A stretch of DNA of 64,000 nt from a virus. The stretch covers positions 1 through 64,000 of IMG/VR virus record IMGVR_UViG_3300027280_000002. The stretch is one strand, 5' to 3'. Below are positions 24,198 through 32,623 of this stretch, piece after piece. A program made the translations under genes and the position numbers. The notes beneath the pieces were generated by a model. That model ran no database searches, was not told where the DNA came from, and saw only the letters and a list, made by a program, of their open reading frames with translations. The first letter of the stretch is position 1; each line of letters opens with the position of its first letter.

Positions 24198-26453
24198 TTA
24201 ATTGTTTTCTTTTAATTTATATTCAATACGACCTTCTAACTTATGATAATCCATCATGTTAGAAATAATTTCTAGGAATTCATTAATTGCCCTCCAATAC
24301 ATTCTACCTATTAAAGTATCTATATATCCATGATTGGTTATAGTTTTATTTACTTTTATATAAGTATGCCAAATTGTAGAATCAAATAGTTTATTTTCTA
24401 GTGCAAAATCTGACATTACCTTTAATATATCTTCATTAGAAATGCTTCTTGGCATATGTGAATGTTGATAGACATCTAATTGCTCAATGTCTGTACCTAA
24501 TGTACTATGTAGTTTATTGATGTAAGAAATACCATCTCTAGAAAATATATCTGAATATTCACCTTTAAGTTTTTTAATTTTAAAAGCTGTTACAATTTGT
24601 TTAAACTTAATATTTTCACCTTTCATAAATTCATCATAGTGCAATATGTTATCTTTCTCAATTGCTTTCATTCCGTCTAACTCTCTACCAGACACTGTAA
24701 TTAATACAATATCATTACGTTGAGCTACCTTATATAAAGGATCTAGCTTAAGAAAATCATCATGGTGTGTAAAGATAATTAAAGAAGTGTCATTTACATT
24801 ACTTACGTTTAGTTTACCTGCTACAAATTTACAGTTTCTACCATCGTTATATCTTAATAACTCTGAAGCAACCTTACATGAAACATCTCCTTCAAGTTTA
24901 GGAGATCTAGAATCTCTAGTTTTTTGAGTTTTAAGCAATGTTGCAGCTTTTTTATCATCAAGCCACTGTTGACAAACTTCAATGTCATCAACTAAAGGAA
25001 TGTCTTTTATCAGTTCACTAACCATCCATTGAAACTCTTTTATCACTTCTCTCCATATATTTTTAGAAAAGTTCTTAAGGTTAAGAATTTCATAGTATGT
25101 ATTGTTTCCAGTATCAAATCTATCACCTAGTCGAAGCTGACTAGTTTTTTTAATAAACTTAGTAATGTTTGCATCTTCTCTTAGAAACTTAATATAAGAT
25201 TTCTTATTTCCTCGCATAGCATCCTTAAATATGTAAAAGTTTTTGAAATCAGTATCCCAACTAATGCTACCTCTCCAGGAACTTTTTACTTCTGATAATC
25301 TAGAACTTTCTAATCTATATTTAACTTCATACTCACGCATTAAATAACCATGTTTAGAAGTCTTAACCCAAGAATGTAAGTCAATGTGCTTAAGCTTAGG
25401 TATAACAGGTTCTGCTATTTTTACTTTAGCATAACTAACTAGAACTGATATATTTAAATTTCCTTTTCCTCCTAAATTGACATAACGGTCTTGTTTTGTG
25501 TAGTGACGAATAGCAGCTATAACATCTGTATTAGTTGTATCAATAGTTTCATTATACTTGTTCACCATATAATCACCTACTTCAGAAATCTTATTAAGTA
25601 TTGTTGCTTTAGCTTCTGAAGTATACCTTAGGGCTTCTCTATTTGGTGTAGGAAATAATCCATCTGATAGAGTAAATCTTAAACCTAAAGGTAGATTTAT
25701 AGTATCTATGCCTAACTTCTGAAAGTCTAATGGATAATATACATCATCTAAACAAACATGTAAATTAGAATCACTTGATAGCTCAGAAAATTGAAACGTT
25801 TCAGATCTATATATAACAAAGTCATTATCTACTACATTATCTGTATCAAAGTATACATTTTGAAAATAAGCCAGTTGTTCTTTTATTTTTTTTTCAAAAT
25901 CCCATCTATCTGATCTAGAGACTGGAATAATTACTTTTACACCGTTCTTTTCAGTTGTGGGATTTTCGTAAATTAAATCAATGCTGTTAGTATCTTCACC
26001 CTCATACATCATGTACTTACGTTCTACACCATCTTTTCTACATGTAAAATAGAAACTACTGGCATAAGCTAGAGGAGCCTTGAAACCAAGACCCATCATA
26101 CCAAGTTCTGTATTACTGTCACGTTTAGTAGATTTACCATACTTGCTAATAATGTTTTTTACATCATTATCATCTAAACCAATACCAAAATCCTCTACAG
26201 AGAATTCGTAATTATACTGATCATTTGTTCCAAATTTAACAACAATTGGGGACTGAACCTGCGCTCTTCTATGACTATCTAGAGCGTTACTAGCACACTC
26301 TCTAATAGCTGAGCCTATTGAATCTGAATAAAGATTCTTACTTAACATCTGCATCAATACTTGTGCAGAATCTAAGTCTAGGGACATTCCTATACTCTCA
26401 TTCTTTAATCCTGATTGTAGGATATTTGCTTCTTTTTGTTTTTCTAAAATCAT
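24198..26453 (-). CDS. rIIA-like GHKL-fold ATPase
   Basis: A 751-residue protein with an N-terminal GHKL ATP-binding domain: N box IRECASNALD (E52, N56), G1 box EDFGIGLD (residues 87-94), and G2 box MMGLGFKAP (about 119-127). The lid holds KYGKSTKRD. The remainder is long and helical. T4 rIIA has the same domain at the N-terminus and works with rIIB. The order rIIA then rIIB is kept here. It could act against host defence, but the sequence itself does not show this. Confidence 0.8.
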   Translation of the reverse strand: MILEKQKEANILQSGLKNESIGMSLDLDSAQVLMQMLSKNLYSDSIGSAIRECASNALDSHRRAQVQSPIVVKFGTNDQYNYEFSVEDFGIGLDDNDVKNIISKYGKSTKRDSNTELGMMGLGFKAPLAYASSFYFTCRKDGVERKYMMYEGEDTNSIDLIYENPTTEKNGVKVIIPVSRSDRWDFEKKIKEQLAYFQNVYFDTDNVVDNDFVIYRSETFQFSELSSDSNLHVCLDDVYYPLDFQKLGIDTINLPLGLRFTLSDGLFPTPNREALRYTSEAKATILNKISEVGDYMVNKYNETIDTTNTDVIAAIRHYTKQDRYVNLGGKGNLNISVLVSYAKVKIAEPVIPKLKHIDLHSWVKTSKHGYLMREYEVKYRLESSRLSEVKSSWRGSISWDTDFKNFYIFKDAMRGNKKSYIKFLREDANITKFIKKTSQLRLGDRFDTGNNTYYEILNLKNFSKNIWREVIKEFQWMVSELIKDIPLVDDIEVCQQWLDDKKAATLLKTQKTRDSRSPKLEGDVSCKVASELLRYNDGRNCKFVAGKLNVSNVNDTSLIIFTHHDDFLKLDPLYKVAQRNDIVLITVSGRELDGMKAIEKDNILHYDEFMKGENIKFKQIVTAFKIKKLKGEYSDIFSRDGISYINKLHSTLGTDIEQLDVYQHSHMPRSISNEDILKVMSDFALENKLFDSTIWHTYIKVNKTITNHGYIDTLIGRMYWRAINEFLEIISNMMDYHKLEGRIEYKLKENN

Positions 26454-26468
26454 TTCTGTTCTTATTTA

Positions 26469-26753
26469 TTAATTATTATCTCCTCGTTTTACTAACCAGA
26501 TTGATTTATAATCAAAATCAAATCTTACGTTTTGTTTATCATCTGCAAACCTTTGTCCAAATTTGCTGTTTATTCTATTACATACAGACGCTGTCCATCC
26601 CATATAGGGTACTCCATTATAATTTTTGTATTGTTTCTGTTTTGGTGGTCTTACAATTTGCATGTAGTTAAGATCTAGACCTCGTACAATTACTTCATCT
26701 CCTACTTGGAGATCTTCCATTTTAATGGGCATGTTTACTTTTTTGTTATCCAT
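26469..26753 (-). CDS. Small beta-barrel-like protein, paralogue of the next upstream gene
   Basis: A 94-residue protein: LQVGDEVIVRGL, an aromatic middle, VRFDFDYKSIWLVKRGD. The opening (L-x-x-GDE-(V/I)-I) and ending (D-(F/L)-(D/N)-(Y/F)-K-x-I) match the 26746-27084 product, so the two are probably diverged copies. The layout is like small SH3/KOW-type barrels. It overlaps its neighbour by 8 bases. Confidence 0.5.
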   Translation of the reverse strand: MDNKKVNMPIKMEDLQVGDEVIVRGLDLNYMQIVRPPKQKQYKNYNGVPYMGWTASVCNRINSKFGQRFADDKQNVRFDFDYKSIWLVKRGDNN

Positions 26754-27084
26754 TTTGATTTTTATTAGTTATGTATATTTCTTTAAAGTTTAAATCCACT
26801 TTTGCTATTGGATCGTTTTCATTAGGCACTCTGAACTCATACGTTTTCCAGGTATTAGTCCAAGTTCTATTAGTATAAGCATTTGTACCTGTTGTTGTCT
26901 TCATTACCATAGCAACTCTACACTTTGTAGCAACGTATCGTGTTTTACCATTGTGCCAAGTTTTTAGTCTACTAACTCGTGGAGCTTCCTCCACTATATA
27001 ATATCTCATCTCTGAGCCTTGGTTAGTAATAATTTCATCTCCTGGTTGTAATGTCCCAGCGTCTGTTGTTAATGTTCCTCTCAT
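26746..27084 (-). CDS. Small beta-barrel-like protein (paralogue pair)
   Basis: A 112-residue protein from the ATG at 27084 (MRGTLTTDAG). An ATG 10 codons earlier would overlap the glycosylase gene; the later one has the A-rich leader usual here. It contains LQPGDEIITNQG, a basic middle (KTRYVATKCRVAMVMK) and VDLNFKEIYI. It shares its ends with the 26469-26753 product. Nucleic-acid binding is possible by fold analogy only. Confidence 0.5.
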   Translation of the reverse strand: MRGTLTTDAGTLQPGDEIITNQGSEMRYYIVEEAPRVSRLKTWHNGKTRYVATKCRVAMVMKTTTGTNAYTNRTWTNTWKTYEFRVPNENDPIAKVDLNFKEIYITNKNQNG

Positions 27085-27095
27085 TTTTCTGTTTT

Positions 27096-27818
27096 TTAAA
27101 ATGGATTTTCGCAATCTTTTAGCCAGTTGATGCTATATCCGTTAGTTTGCATTAATAATTGATCTATTTTACTAAAGACTCCTTCTGAGTCCCAATCTAT
27201 TCCTTTATAAGAAGCACTGGCCGGGTGACTTACTACAAAAGAATGAGAGAAAATTCCTGTATATCTTTGATACTTACCTGCATCTTTACCAAAGAAAACA
27301 ACTGGAACTCCTAAAGGAACAAGTATGTACTCAAACAAGTACTTAATAAAGGGTTCCCATATTTGTAAATGAGAACCTGCTTTATTTTTCTCTGTTGTCA
27401 GAGCAGCATTAAGTAAAAGAACACCTTGTTCAGCTAAATAACTAAGGTCTGGCGTTGGGTCATAACTTAGATTCATACCATTATGAAACTCAGTTTCAAA
27501 TGCTTTATAAAGCTGTGTTAAAGAAGGTTGTATAAATTGTGTAACAGAACAACTCATCATTAAACCATCAGCTACAGGTAAATCATTTTTAAAAGTATGA
27601 TATGGACACATTCCCATCATTACAAACTTTAGATCTTCTAAATCTGTTAACTTAAAAGCTTTCCATACATTACTAGACAATGGTGCTACTTGTTTACCTC
27701 TCTTGCTTTCTTTTTTAAGATGCTCATAGATAACTTTGCACTCATCGCTTTCTATAAAAGGTTTCATTTTTTCATGCCAACTTGGATGAAAGTTTTCTTT
27801 AAATTTATTCCAATTCAT
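27096..27818 (-). CDS. Uracil-DNA glycosylase family 1 protein with altered catalytic site
   Basis: A 240-residue protein that follows family 1 UDG along its length: MMGMCPYHTF (motif A), PSLTQLYKAFE, EQGVLLLNAALTTE (N137), VVFFGKDAGKY and VSHPASAS (H198). Active enzymes have GQDPYH in motif A; here the catalytic Asp is Cys71 (codon TGT, read directly). The uracil-stacking Phe of the GLCFS segment is Met88. It may be inactive as a glycosylase and serve as a replication factor, as poxvirus D4 does with its polymerase. Alternatively it uses a different chemistry. Confidence 0.85.
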   Translation of the reverse strand: MNWNKFKENFHPSWHEKMKPFIESDECKVIYEHLKKESKRGKQVAPLSSNVWKAFKLTDLEDLKFVMMGMCPYHTFKNDLPVADGLMMSCSVTQFIQPSLTQLYKAFETEFHNGMNLSYDPTPDLSYLAEQGVLLLNAALTTEKNKAGSHLQIWEPFIKYLFEYILVPLGVPVVFFGKDAGKYQRYTGIFSHSFVVSHPASASYKGIDWDSEGVFSKIDQLLMQTNGYSINWLKDCENPF

Positions 27819-27882
27819 TATATTTGTGTCTTATATTATACATTATGTCAGTACAAACCTGACCTTTATACTACAAATCAAC

Positions 27883-28017
27883 TTAATCTTCCCATTGTTC
27901 GATTGCTGTTAATTTTATATTAGATGATAAACACTGCGCACAGTCAGTTTCTTTTGTGTTGCTAATAAAGTCATCTTTACAGTCATTACAATAGTATTCG
28001 TATTCAAATTTTCTCAT
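27883..28017 (-). CDS. 44-residue zinc-ribbon protein
   Basis: A short frame between the glycosylase and epimerase genes. It has two Cys pairs (YYCNDCKDD and CAQCLSSN), the usual pattern of a single zinc ribbon. Its ATG overlaps the epimerase stop (ATGA), supporting a real, coupled gene. The segment 27819-27882 after it shows nothing further. Confidence 0.65.
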   Translation of the reverse strand: MRKFEYEYYCNDCKDDFISNTKETDCAQCLSSNIKLTAIEQWED

Positions 28018-28892
28018 ATTATTGATTTTATCCAATTAATTAAACTTACTTGTGGTGTCCAACCCAAGTCTTTCTTTATTTTACTTATGTTGCTTAAAGA
28101 TCTCTTAGCTTCTTTTCTAGCAGGTATAAATTTTATATTATTACTAAATGCTTTAGCAATATCTATGATCTTTACCTCCTGACCAGAACCAACGTTCCAA
28201 GTTCCTTTAGTTCCTATTGCAGCTATGATAGCATCAACTACATCTTTAACATATACAAAGTCTCTGGTCTGTTGACCATCTCCTGTTACTGTTAGCTCAA
28301 GATTATTCTTAAATTGATTCAGAAAGATAGGTACAGCTGATAGGTATCCACCTTCATTGAGCTGTCTCTCTCCAAAAACATTAAAGAATCTTAATACTGC
28401 TACAGAAACATCATCTGGTACTGTTTTACAGAGTGCTTCCATCATATACTTAGATGTTGCATATGGATTCAATGGGTCTAAATCACTATTTTCTGATAGA
28501 GGAAAGCTTCTTGAATTACCATACACAGCAGCTGTAGAAGCTACAACTATCTCTTTACAACCACACTGTTTAATAGCCCATTCAAATAAAAGAGCTGAAC
28601 CATCAACAATTTGATCATGGTACTTCTGTTTATTATTTAAACTTTCTTCTACAGACACAGGCGCTGCTAAATGAATGAGTGTATCAAACTGCATATCAGG
28701 TAAATGTCCCCACATAGCATTACCTACCTCGTAGATTATTACTAAAGGTTGAGGCTTTAATGGAAATAAGTTCTTAACCTTTCCAGTGCTAAAGTTATCA
28801 AGGATTATTATCTCTTGCCCTAGCTTCTGTAGTTGTTCACATAAATGACTTCCAATAAAACCTGCTCCTCCTGTTATTAATACCCTACTCAT
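28014..28892 (-). CDS. NAD-dependent sugar-nucleotide epimerase / dehydratase (GalE-like)
   Basis: A 292-residue extended short-chain dehydrogenase. It has the NAD-binding GGAGFIGSHL, the catalytic Ser-Tyr-Lys set (VASTAAVYG, then YATSK), RFFNVFGERQ and the substrate-side GDGQQTRDFVYVKDV. These enzymes interconvert UDP- or other nucleotide sugars, so it could supply donor sugars for the phage glycosyltransferases. The start is the ATG at 28892, which overlaps the upstream stop (TAATG), rather than one four codons earlier. The exact substrate cannot be read. Confidence 0.88.
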   Translation of the reverse strand: MSRVLITGGAGFIGSHLCEQLQKLGQEIIILDNFSTGKVKNLFPLKPQPLVIIYEVGNAMWGHLPDMQFDTLIHLAAPVSVEESLNNKQKYHDQIVDGSALLFEWAIKQCGCKEIVVASTAAVYGNSRSFPLSENSDLDPLNPYATSKYMMEALCKTVPDDVSVAVLRFFNVFGERQLNEGGYLSAVPIFLNQFKNNLELTVTGDGQQTRDFVYVKDVVDAIIAAIGTKGTWNVGSGQEVKIIDIAKAFSNNIKFIPARKEAKRSLSNISKIKKDLGWTPQVSLINWIKSII

Positions 28893-29131
28893 TAGTTTAT
28901 ACATAATGCACTTGTTTCTACATCTATCTCATCTGGGTTTATGTTCATCACTCCTGTAACATATGCATTCTCTAATCCTTCTGTATTCATAATTGATGGA
29001 CTGTAGAACACTTTCTGATAAGAGTTACCCTCTGCATCTTGAGAATAGATTACTTCTAATTCAGCTATCTCAGGATTTTTCTTTAACAACTGTGTAAGGT
29101 TGTTTACATATTCATTAACTTTCATAATCAT
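28892..29131 (-). CDS. Small conserved hypothetical protein
   Basis: A 79-residue acidic protein: a helical start (NEYVNNLTQLLKKNPEIAE), a strand pair (LEVIYSQDAEGNSYQKVFY) and an acidic end (NPDEIDVETSALCIN). It has an ATGA overlap with the DUF932-like gene and a TAATG overlap with the epimerase. A second ATG two codons later is also possible. Function is unknown. Confidence 0.55.
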   Translation of the reverse strand: MIMKVNEYVNNLTQLLKKNPEIAELEVIYSQDAEGNSYQKVFYSPSIMNTEGLENAYVTGVMNINPDEIDVETSALCIN

Positions 29132-29925
29132 GCATTTAGTTCTTCAAATAATTCTAATTGTCTACGTGGGTCAAGTGGTTGATTAACATTAGAATCAACA
29201 TCTTCAGTGTATATTCCCATTTCTCTCCTGAAAAAATCATGACAAGCTATATGGTTTTTCATCCATAACCTAGGGTGGATGTCTTTCATTACAAAAGTTG
29301 TATGGTTATACATCTCCCATAAATTATTCTTTGATCCGTAATCATGAGTTGGTTTTACAAGCTCTCTTTGTAATTTTGCTGCTTGGTTTGGAAGTATAAA
29401 TCCTTCATGTGCAAACATAACTCCTAAAAGTTCTGCTTTTTTTCTATCAGATATTTCATGAGACTTCATTAATTCACGATCTGCTTGCATTGTTTTAAAT
29501 ACATCTCCTGATTGTTTGATATATTCTGTAATTGCTTGTGGTGCAAATGTCTGTATGTCTCCTACGTGTTTACTTTTAAAATGTCCATGATCTCCTGAAA
29601 CCATACCGTTTTCACAAACAAACACTTTAGTGCCAATTGCAAACTTTAAAGTTGTAGTTTTATCATAACTATTTTGCCACGCTATCTGTAACTGCATCTC
29701 ATTATCTTGTACACTTGAGATAGAATATTTACCTGTAGCCACTTGGCCTTCTCTGCCAGAAATGTATGACTGGTCTGATAATTCAAAACCTGATTGGTAT
29801 ATACTTTCTAAAGTGAGATCTATTAACTCTTGATGACTTACTGGTTTGTAAGTTCTAGTCTGTTTTGGTACTACAGCTGAAAGCATTTGATCTTTAGCTG
29901 ACGTGTATGTGCTTATTTTTTCCAT
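29128..29925 (-). CDS. DUF932-like phage protein
   Basis: A 265-residue protein. The middle contains FVCENGMVSGDHGHFKSKHV and a helical region with HEISDRKKAELLG, resembling DUF932/phage-plasmid-like proteins of unknown role, often near recombination or replication genes. The late segment WEMYNHTTFVMK also fits. It directly follows the primase gene (shared base at 29925). The family call is tentative. Confidence 0.5.
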   Translation of the reverse strand: MEKISTYTSAKDQMLSAVVPKQTRTYKPVSHQELIDLTLESIYQSGFELSDQSYISGREGQVATGKYSISSVQDNEMQLQIAWQNSYDKTTTLKFAIGTKVFVCENGMVSGDHGHFKSKHVGDIQTFAPQAITEYIKQSGDVFKTMQADRELMKSHEISDRKKAELLGVMFAHEGFILPNQAAKLQRELVKPTHDYGSKNNLWEMYNHTTFVMKDIHPRLWMKNHIACHDFFRREMGIYTEDVDSNVNQPLDPRRQLELFEELNA

Positions 29926-30938
29926 TATTTTATTATTTTATTATTTATTAAATATTCTTCTATTACTTTTAATCCATAACGTTTAGCCAAGTCTGCCCAG
30001 TCATTAATTCCTTCTTCTAGGTATTTTCTTGGTACATTACAGTAATCAAATCCAAACTTCTTTGTAATTACTTTAGAGTTCTCTACACCGGTCTTATCAG
30101 AATCAAAAGATAGTATCTGTCTGTCAGAGTTAGCTCTAATGTATTCTAGATTGTCTTCATTAAAACATCCTATACCTTCGTTCTGCACTGCACAACATGT
30201 AGGGAAGATCTTCTTCATTACCATATAATCTTTCTTACTTTTAGTTATGAATGCTGTATGACAATTTTTAATGTCTTCTAGGCCATCCATAGCTGTAATA
30301 GGAACATTATTAGGTACCCACTTGTATCTCTTATCAGCATTTGGTCTATATATCTTCCATCGACCGTCATATAAATAACCAAAGGTTAATTCATTAGAAT
30401 CTACTACCCAACGTTTCTTGTTGAGAAATAGCTCACTAATAGAATAAATATTATTTTCCTTAAGATCATTTTCATCTTGATAGTAATCATTCCAATAGTC
30501 TAACTCTTCAGTTGTAAAAGGTTTTGTCTTAACTTGTACAAAAGAATAAGACTTTACATTAGGTTTCTTACTTGGTTGTTTATACTTTGATACTATATTC
30601 TTATAGTTTTTTACTTTGTTATTTGATATACCAAGACCAAAATCAAAATCTATTTTTCTTAGAACTTCGTTATAACTACTACACATGTATAGCATTTTTA
30701 CAAATTCAAAACAATTACCTTTCTTACTACTGTCGCCAAAATCATAGAATGTAATTCCATTCTGTGTTTGGTTGATTATAAAAGATGGTGTCTTTTCTTC
30801 TCTAAAAGGTGAGTAGGTTTTAGTGTTTAGTTTCCAATCACCGTGTGGCATATAATATTTAAAGATGTCAAATTCAGATATTTTATCAAGTATACTTTCG
30901 CTATTTAGCTTTATAATTCTTATTCCTCCTATTGCCAT
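29925..30938 (-). CDS. DnaG-like primase
   Basis: A 337-residue protein. The N-terminal part matches CHC2-type primases in the loops YSPFREEKTPSF and FYDFGDSSKKGNCFEFV, although the zinc-binding CHC residues are missing. The C-terminal half is a TOPRIM domain: AFITKSKKDYMV and ILSFDSDKTG, with the Asp-x-Asp pair. It makes RNA primers for replication. It lies beside helicase, SSB and polymerase genes. A hairpin terminator separates it from the SSB-like gene upstream. Confidence 0.8.
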   Translation of the reverse strand: MAIGGIRIIKLNSESILDKISEFDIFKYYMPHGDWKLNTKTYSPFREEKTPSFIINQTQNGITFYDFGDSSKKGNCFEFVKMLYMCSSYNEVLRKIDFDFGLGISNNKVKNYKNIVSKYKQPSKKPNVKSYSFVQVKTKPFTTEELDYWNDYYQDENDLKENNIYSISELFLNKKRWVVDSNELTFGYLYDGRWKIYRPNADKRYKWVPNNVPITAMDGLEDIKNCHTAFITKSKKDYMVMKKIFPTCCAVQNEGIGCFNEDNLEYIRANSDRQILSFDSDKTGVENSKVITKKFGFDYCNVPRKYLEEGINDWADLAKRYGLKVIEEYLINNKIIK

Positions 30939-30950
30939 AATTTATTGGTT

Positions 30951-30978
30951 AAAAAAAGCCCCACATTTCTGTAGAGCT
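30951..30978 (-). terminator. Rho-independent terminator after the SSB-like gene
   Basis: On the minus strand AGCTCTACA, GAAA and TGTGGGGCT form a 9-bp stem (two G-T pairs) with a tetraloop, followed by T7. It ends transcripts from the gene at 31001-31879; the primase start follows 13 bases later. Confidence 0.85.
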
Positions 30979-31000
30979 TTTATTATTAATTTACAAAATA

Positions 31001-31879
31001 CTAATAATCAGAACCGTCATCAGAAATGTAGTCATCTGATGCAACTAAATTATCATCAGGATTATAATCTTCTATCTCTTTAAGAATGTAATAGTCTTTA
31101 CAACCATATTCACCTGCAACTTTAACTACAAATCTTTCATGTGGTCTAAGATCTCTTGATTTACGACTTTTAAGAGAGTTAACCACTTTGTTGTCTGTAT
31201 AATCTACAAGTCTAAATTGTTTCATACTGTAACCAGCAAGGAATGCCTTATTATAAATACCTTGATATTCCTTTGTTTCACCATCACGTTCTTTAACAAC
31301 TACTGTAGCTAATGACACAACGGAATTACACCACTCACCATCAATTTGATCTTTAAGATCTTTAACATTACCTCGCATAAGCTTAGTCCAATCTAAAGTT
31401 AATACAGTTTCTGCTTGTCTATAGTCTAGATGACCTAACCATGTACGCATAAAATCATAAAGATCTTCTTCGCCAATAAAAGCAACTCTAACTTCACGAT
31501 CTTTAGTAAACCATTCAAATAGGTTGCTCTCTTCATCAGCCCAGGATGTCATACCTACACTATTTAGATATTGTTTTTTAGTTCCGTCTCTGTTTTCACG
31601 CTCTCTATCTTCTAGAAAGAATGATACTTTAAAGTTCTCATTGTTTTTAATTTCTTGAAGCCATACATCAACACGTAAATAAGTGTTACCGTCTCTTGTT
31701 TCACCTAGATATTGTGTTGCTTTACTGTCTTCACTTAATTCAATATTAAGTTTATCTTTATACTCTTCGTTAGTTGGATTGATAGCTATAACATTAGCTT
31801 CAAATAATCCTACTTTTTTACCGAATTTAGTCTCTTGTCCTCCTTGAGATTCTCTTCTTACTCCTCCAATTGTACTCAT
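31001..31879 (-). CDS. Single-stranded DNA-binding protein candidate
   Basis: A 292-residue protein, beta-rich, with alternating charged and aromatic residues and an acidic C-terminal tail (about 15 residues rich in Asp, ending in DDGSDY). Acidic tails of this kind recruit partner proteins in phage SSBs such as gp32 and gp2.5. The adjacent Sak4-like ATPase and the replication context agree, since Sak4 proteins are commonly next to SSB genes. No OB-fold signature could be confirmed by eye. It has a strong terminator, suggesting high expression. Confidence 0.5.
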   Translation of the reverse strand: MSTIGGVRRESQGGQETKFGKKVGLFEANVIAINPTNEEYKDKLNIELSEDSKATQYLGETRDGNTYLRVDVWLQEIKNNENFKVSFFLEDRERENRDGTKKQYLNSVGMTSWADEESNLFEWFTKDREVRVAFIGEEDLYDFMRTWLGHLDYRQAETVLTLDWTKLMRGNVKDLKDQIDGEWCNSVVSLATVVVKERDGETKEYQGIYNKAFLAGYSMKQFRLVDYTDNKVVNSLKSRKSRDLRPHERFVVKVAGEYGCKDYYILKEIEDYNPDDNLVASDDYISDDGSDY

Positions 31880-31908
31880 AAATTTTAATTTTAATTGTTA
31901 TTTATTTA

Positions 31909-32577
31909 TTAATTATAATACTCTACTATACTATCTCTTACCATCTGTAAGTCGTTTGGTATTCTTGTTGATTCAAACATACCATCTGGACTCTTTGCAG
32001 GTTTCTTACGAAATCTGTTTGTTAAGAATTCATATGTTGCACCACTCTTTGTTTCTTCTACATGGGTGTACAAGCATACAGTTAAAAGTCCTTCTAACAA
32101 TACTTGATTGTCAATTAACTTACCAGCTGTTTTAATCTTGTATCCTACTATTTCTCCACTATCCTCTATTGTTTCAGGGTGAGAAAAGTAAAAGATAACT
32201 AGGTCATCACGTAATGCTCTAGCTGTTCTAAACATGTCAACCATGTCTTTAGCCATTACACTAAACTTTGTAAATCCAGTCTCCATAGCTTTCTCTACCA
32301 TTCTGAAACCCATTAAGTAATTACTGTCTTCTATGACAATAGTTTTGATGTGTGGGGCTTTCTCCGAGATAGTTCTAAGCAACCTTGTAATGTCAGTTGG
32401 ATCATCTACTTCTTTGTAATTCTTGTTTTCTGCGTTGTAAAGTTTCTGAGAACCTTTGAATGGTAACTCTTTCTTTGCAACATTAATAACATAGGTTTCT
32501 TCAGGGTTAAGGTGCTTCACTGCTGTTGACTTACCTGTCCCTGTTTCGCCAACAATTCCAATTAATTTTGAACTCAT
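31909..32577 (-). CDS. Sak4-like RecA-fold ATPase (annealing / recombination)
   Basis: A 222-residue P-loop protein: Walker A GETGTGKST (residues 10-18), Walker B-like TIVIEDSNYL, and a later RDDLVIFYFSH segment. This short RecA-core layout matches the AAA_24/Sak4 proteins, which stimulate single-strand annealing together with an SSB. The SSB-like gene is directly downstream. It has a TATATTTG promoter box 33 bases upstream of the ATG. It could otherwise be a general phage nucleotide-binding protein. Confidence 0.7.
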   Translation of the reverse strand: MSSKLIGIVGETGTGKSTAVKHLNPEETYVINVAKKELPFKGSQKLYNAENKNYKEVDDPTDITRLLRTISEKAPHIKTIVIEDSNYLMGFRMVEKAMETGFTKFSVMAKDMVDMFRTARALRDDLVIFYFSHPETIEDSGEIVGYKIKTAGKLIDNQVLLEGLLTVCLYTHVEETKSGATYEFLTNRFRKKPAKSPDGMFESTRIPNDLQMVRDSIVEYYN

Positions 32578-32609
32578 TCTTATTTATTTATTTATTAATA
32601 TTAGGTTTA

Positions 32610-32617
32610 CAAATATA
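32610..32617 (-). promoter_or_regulatory. Bacteroidota-type -7 box before the Sak4-like gene
   Basis: The minus strand reads TATATTTG, matching TAnnTTTG, 33 bases before the start at 32577, within the 46-base gap after the helicase gene. No clear TTTG -33 element was found. Confidence 0.45.
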
Positions 32618-32623
32618 CGATAT

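Noticed and set aside
26318-26671. 117-codon plus-strand frame
   Set aside because: Antisense to the rIIA-like and small barrel genes, with composition typical of a reverse-strand shadow (Leu/Phe/Tyr rich).
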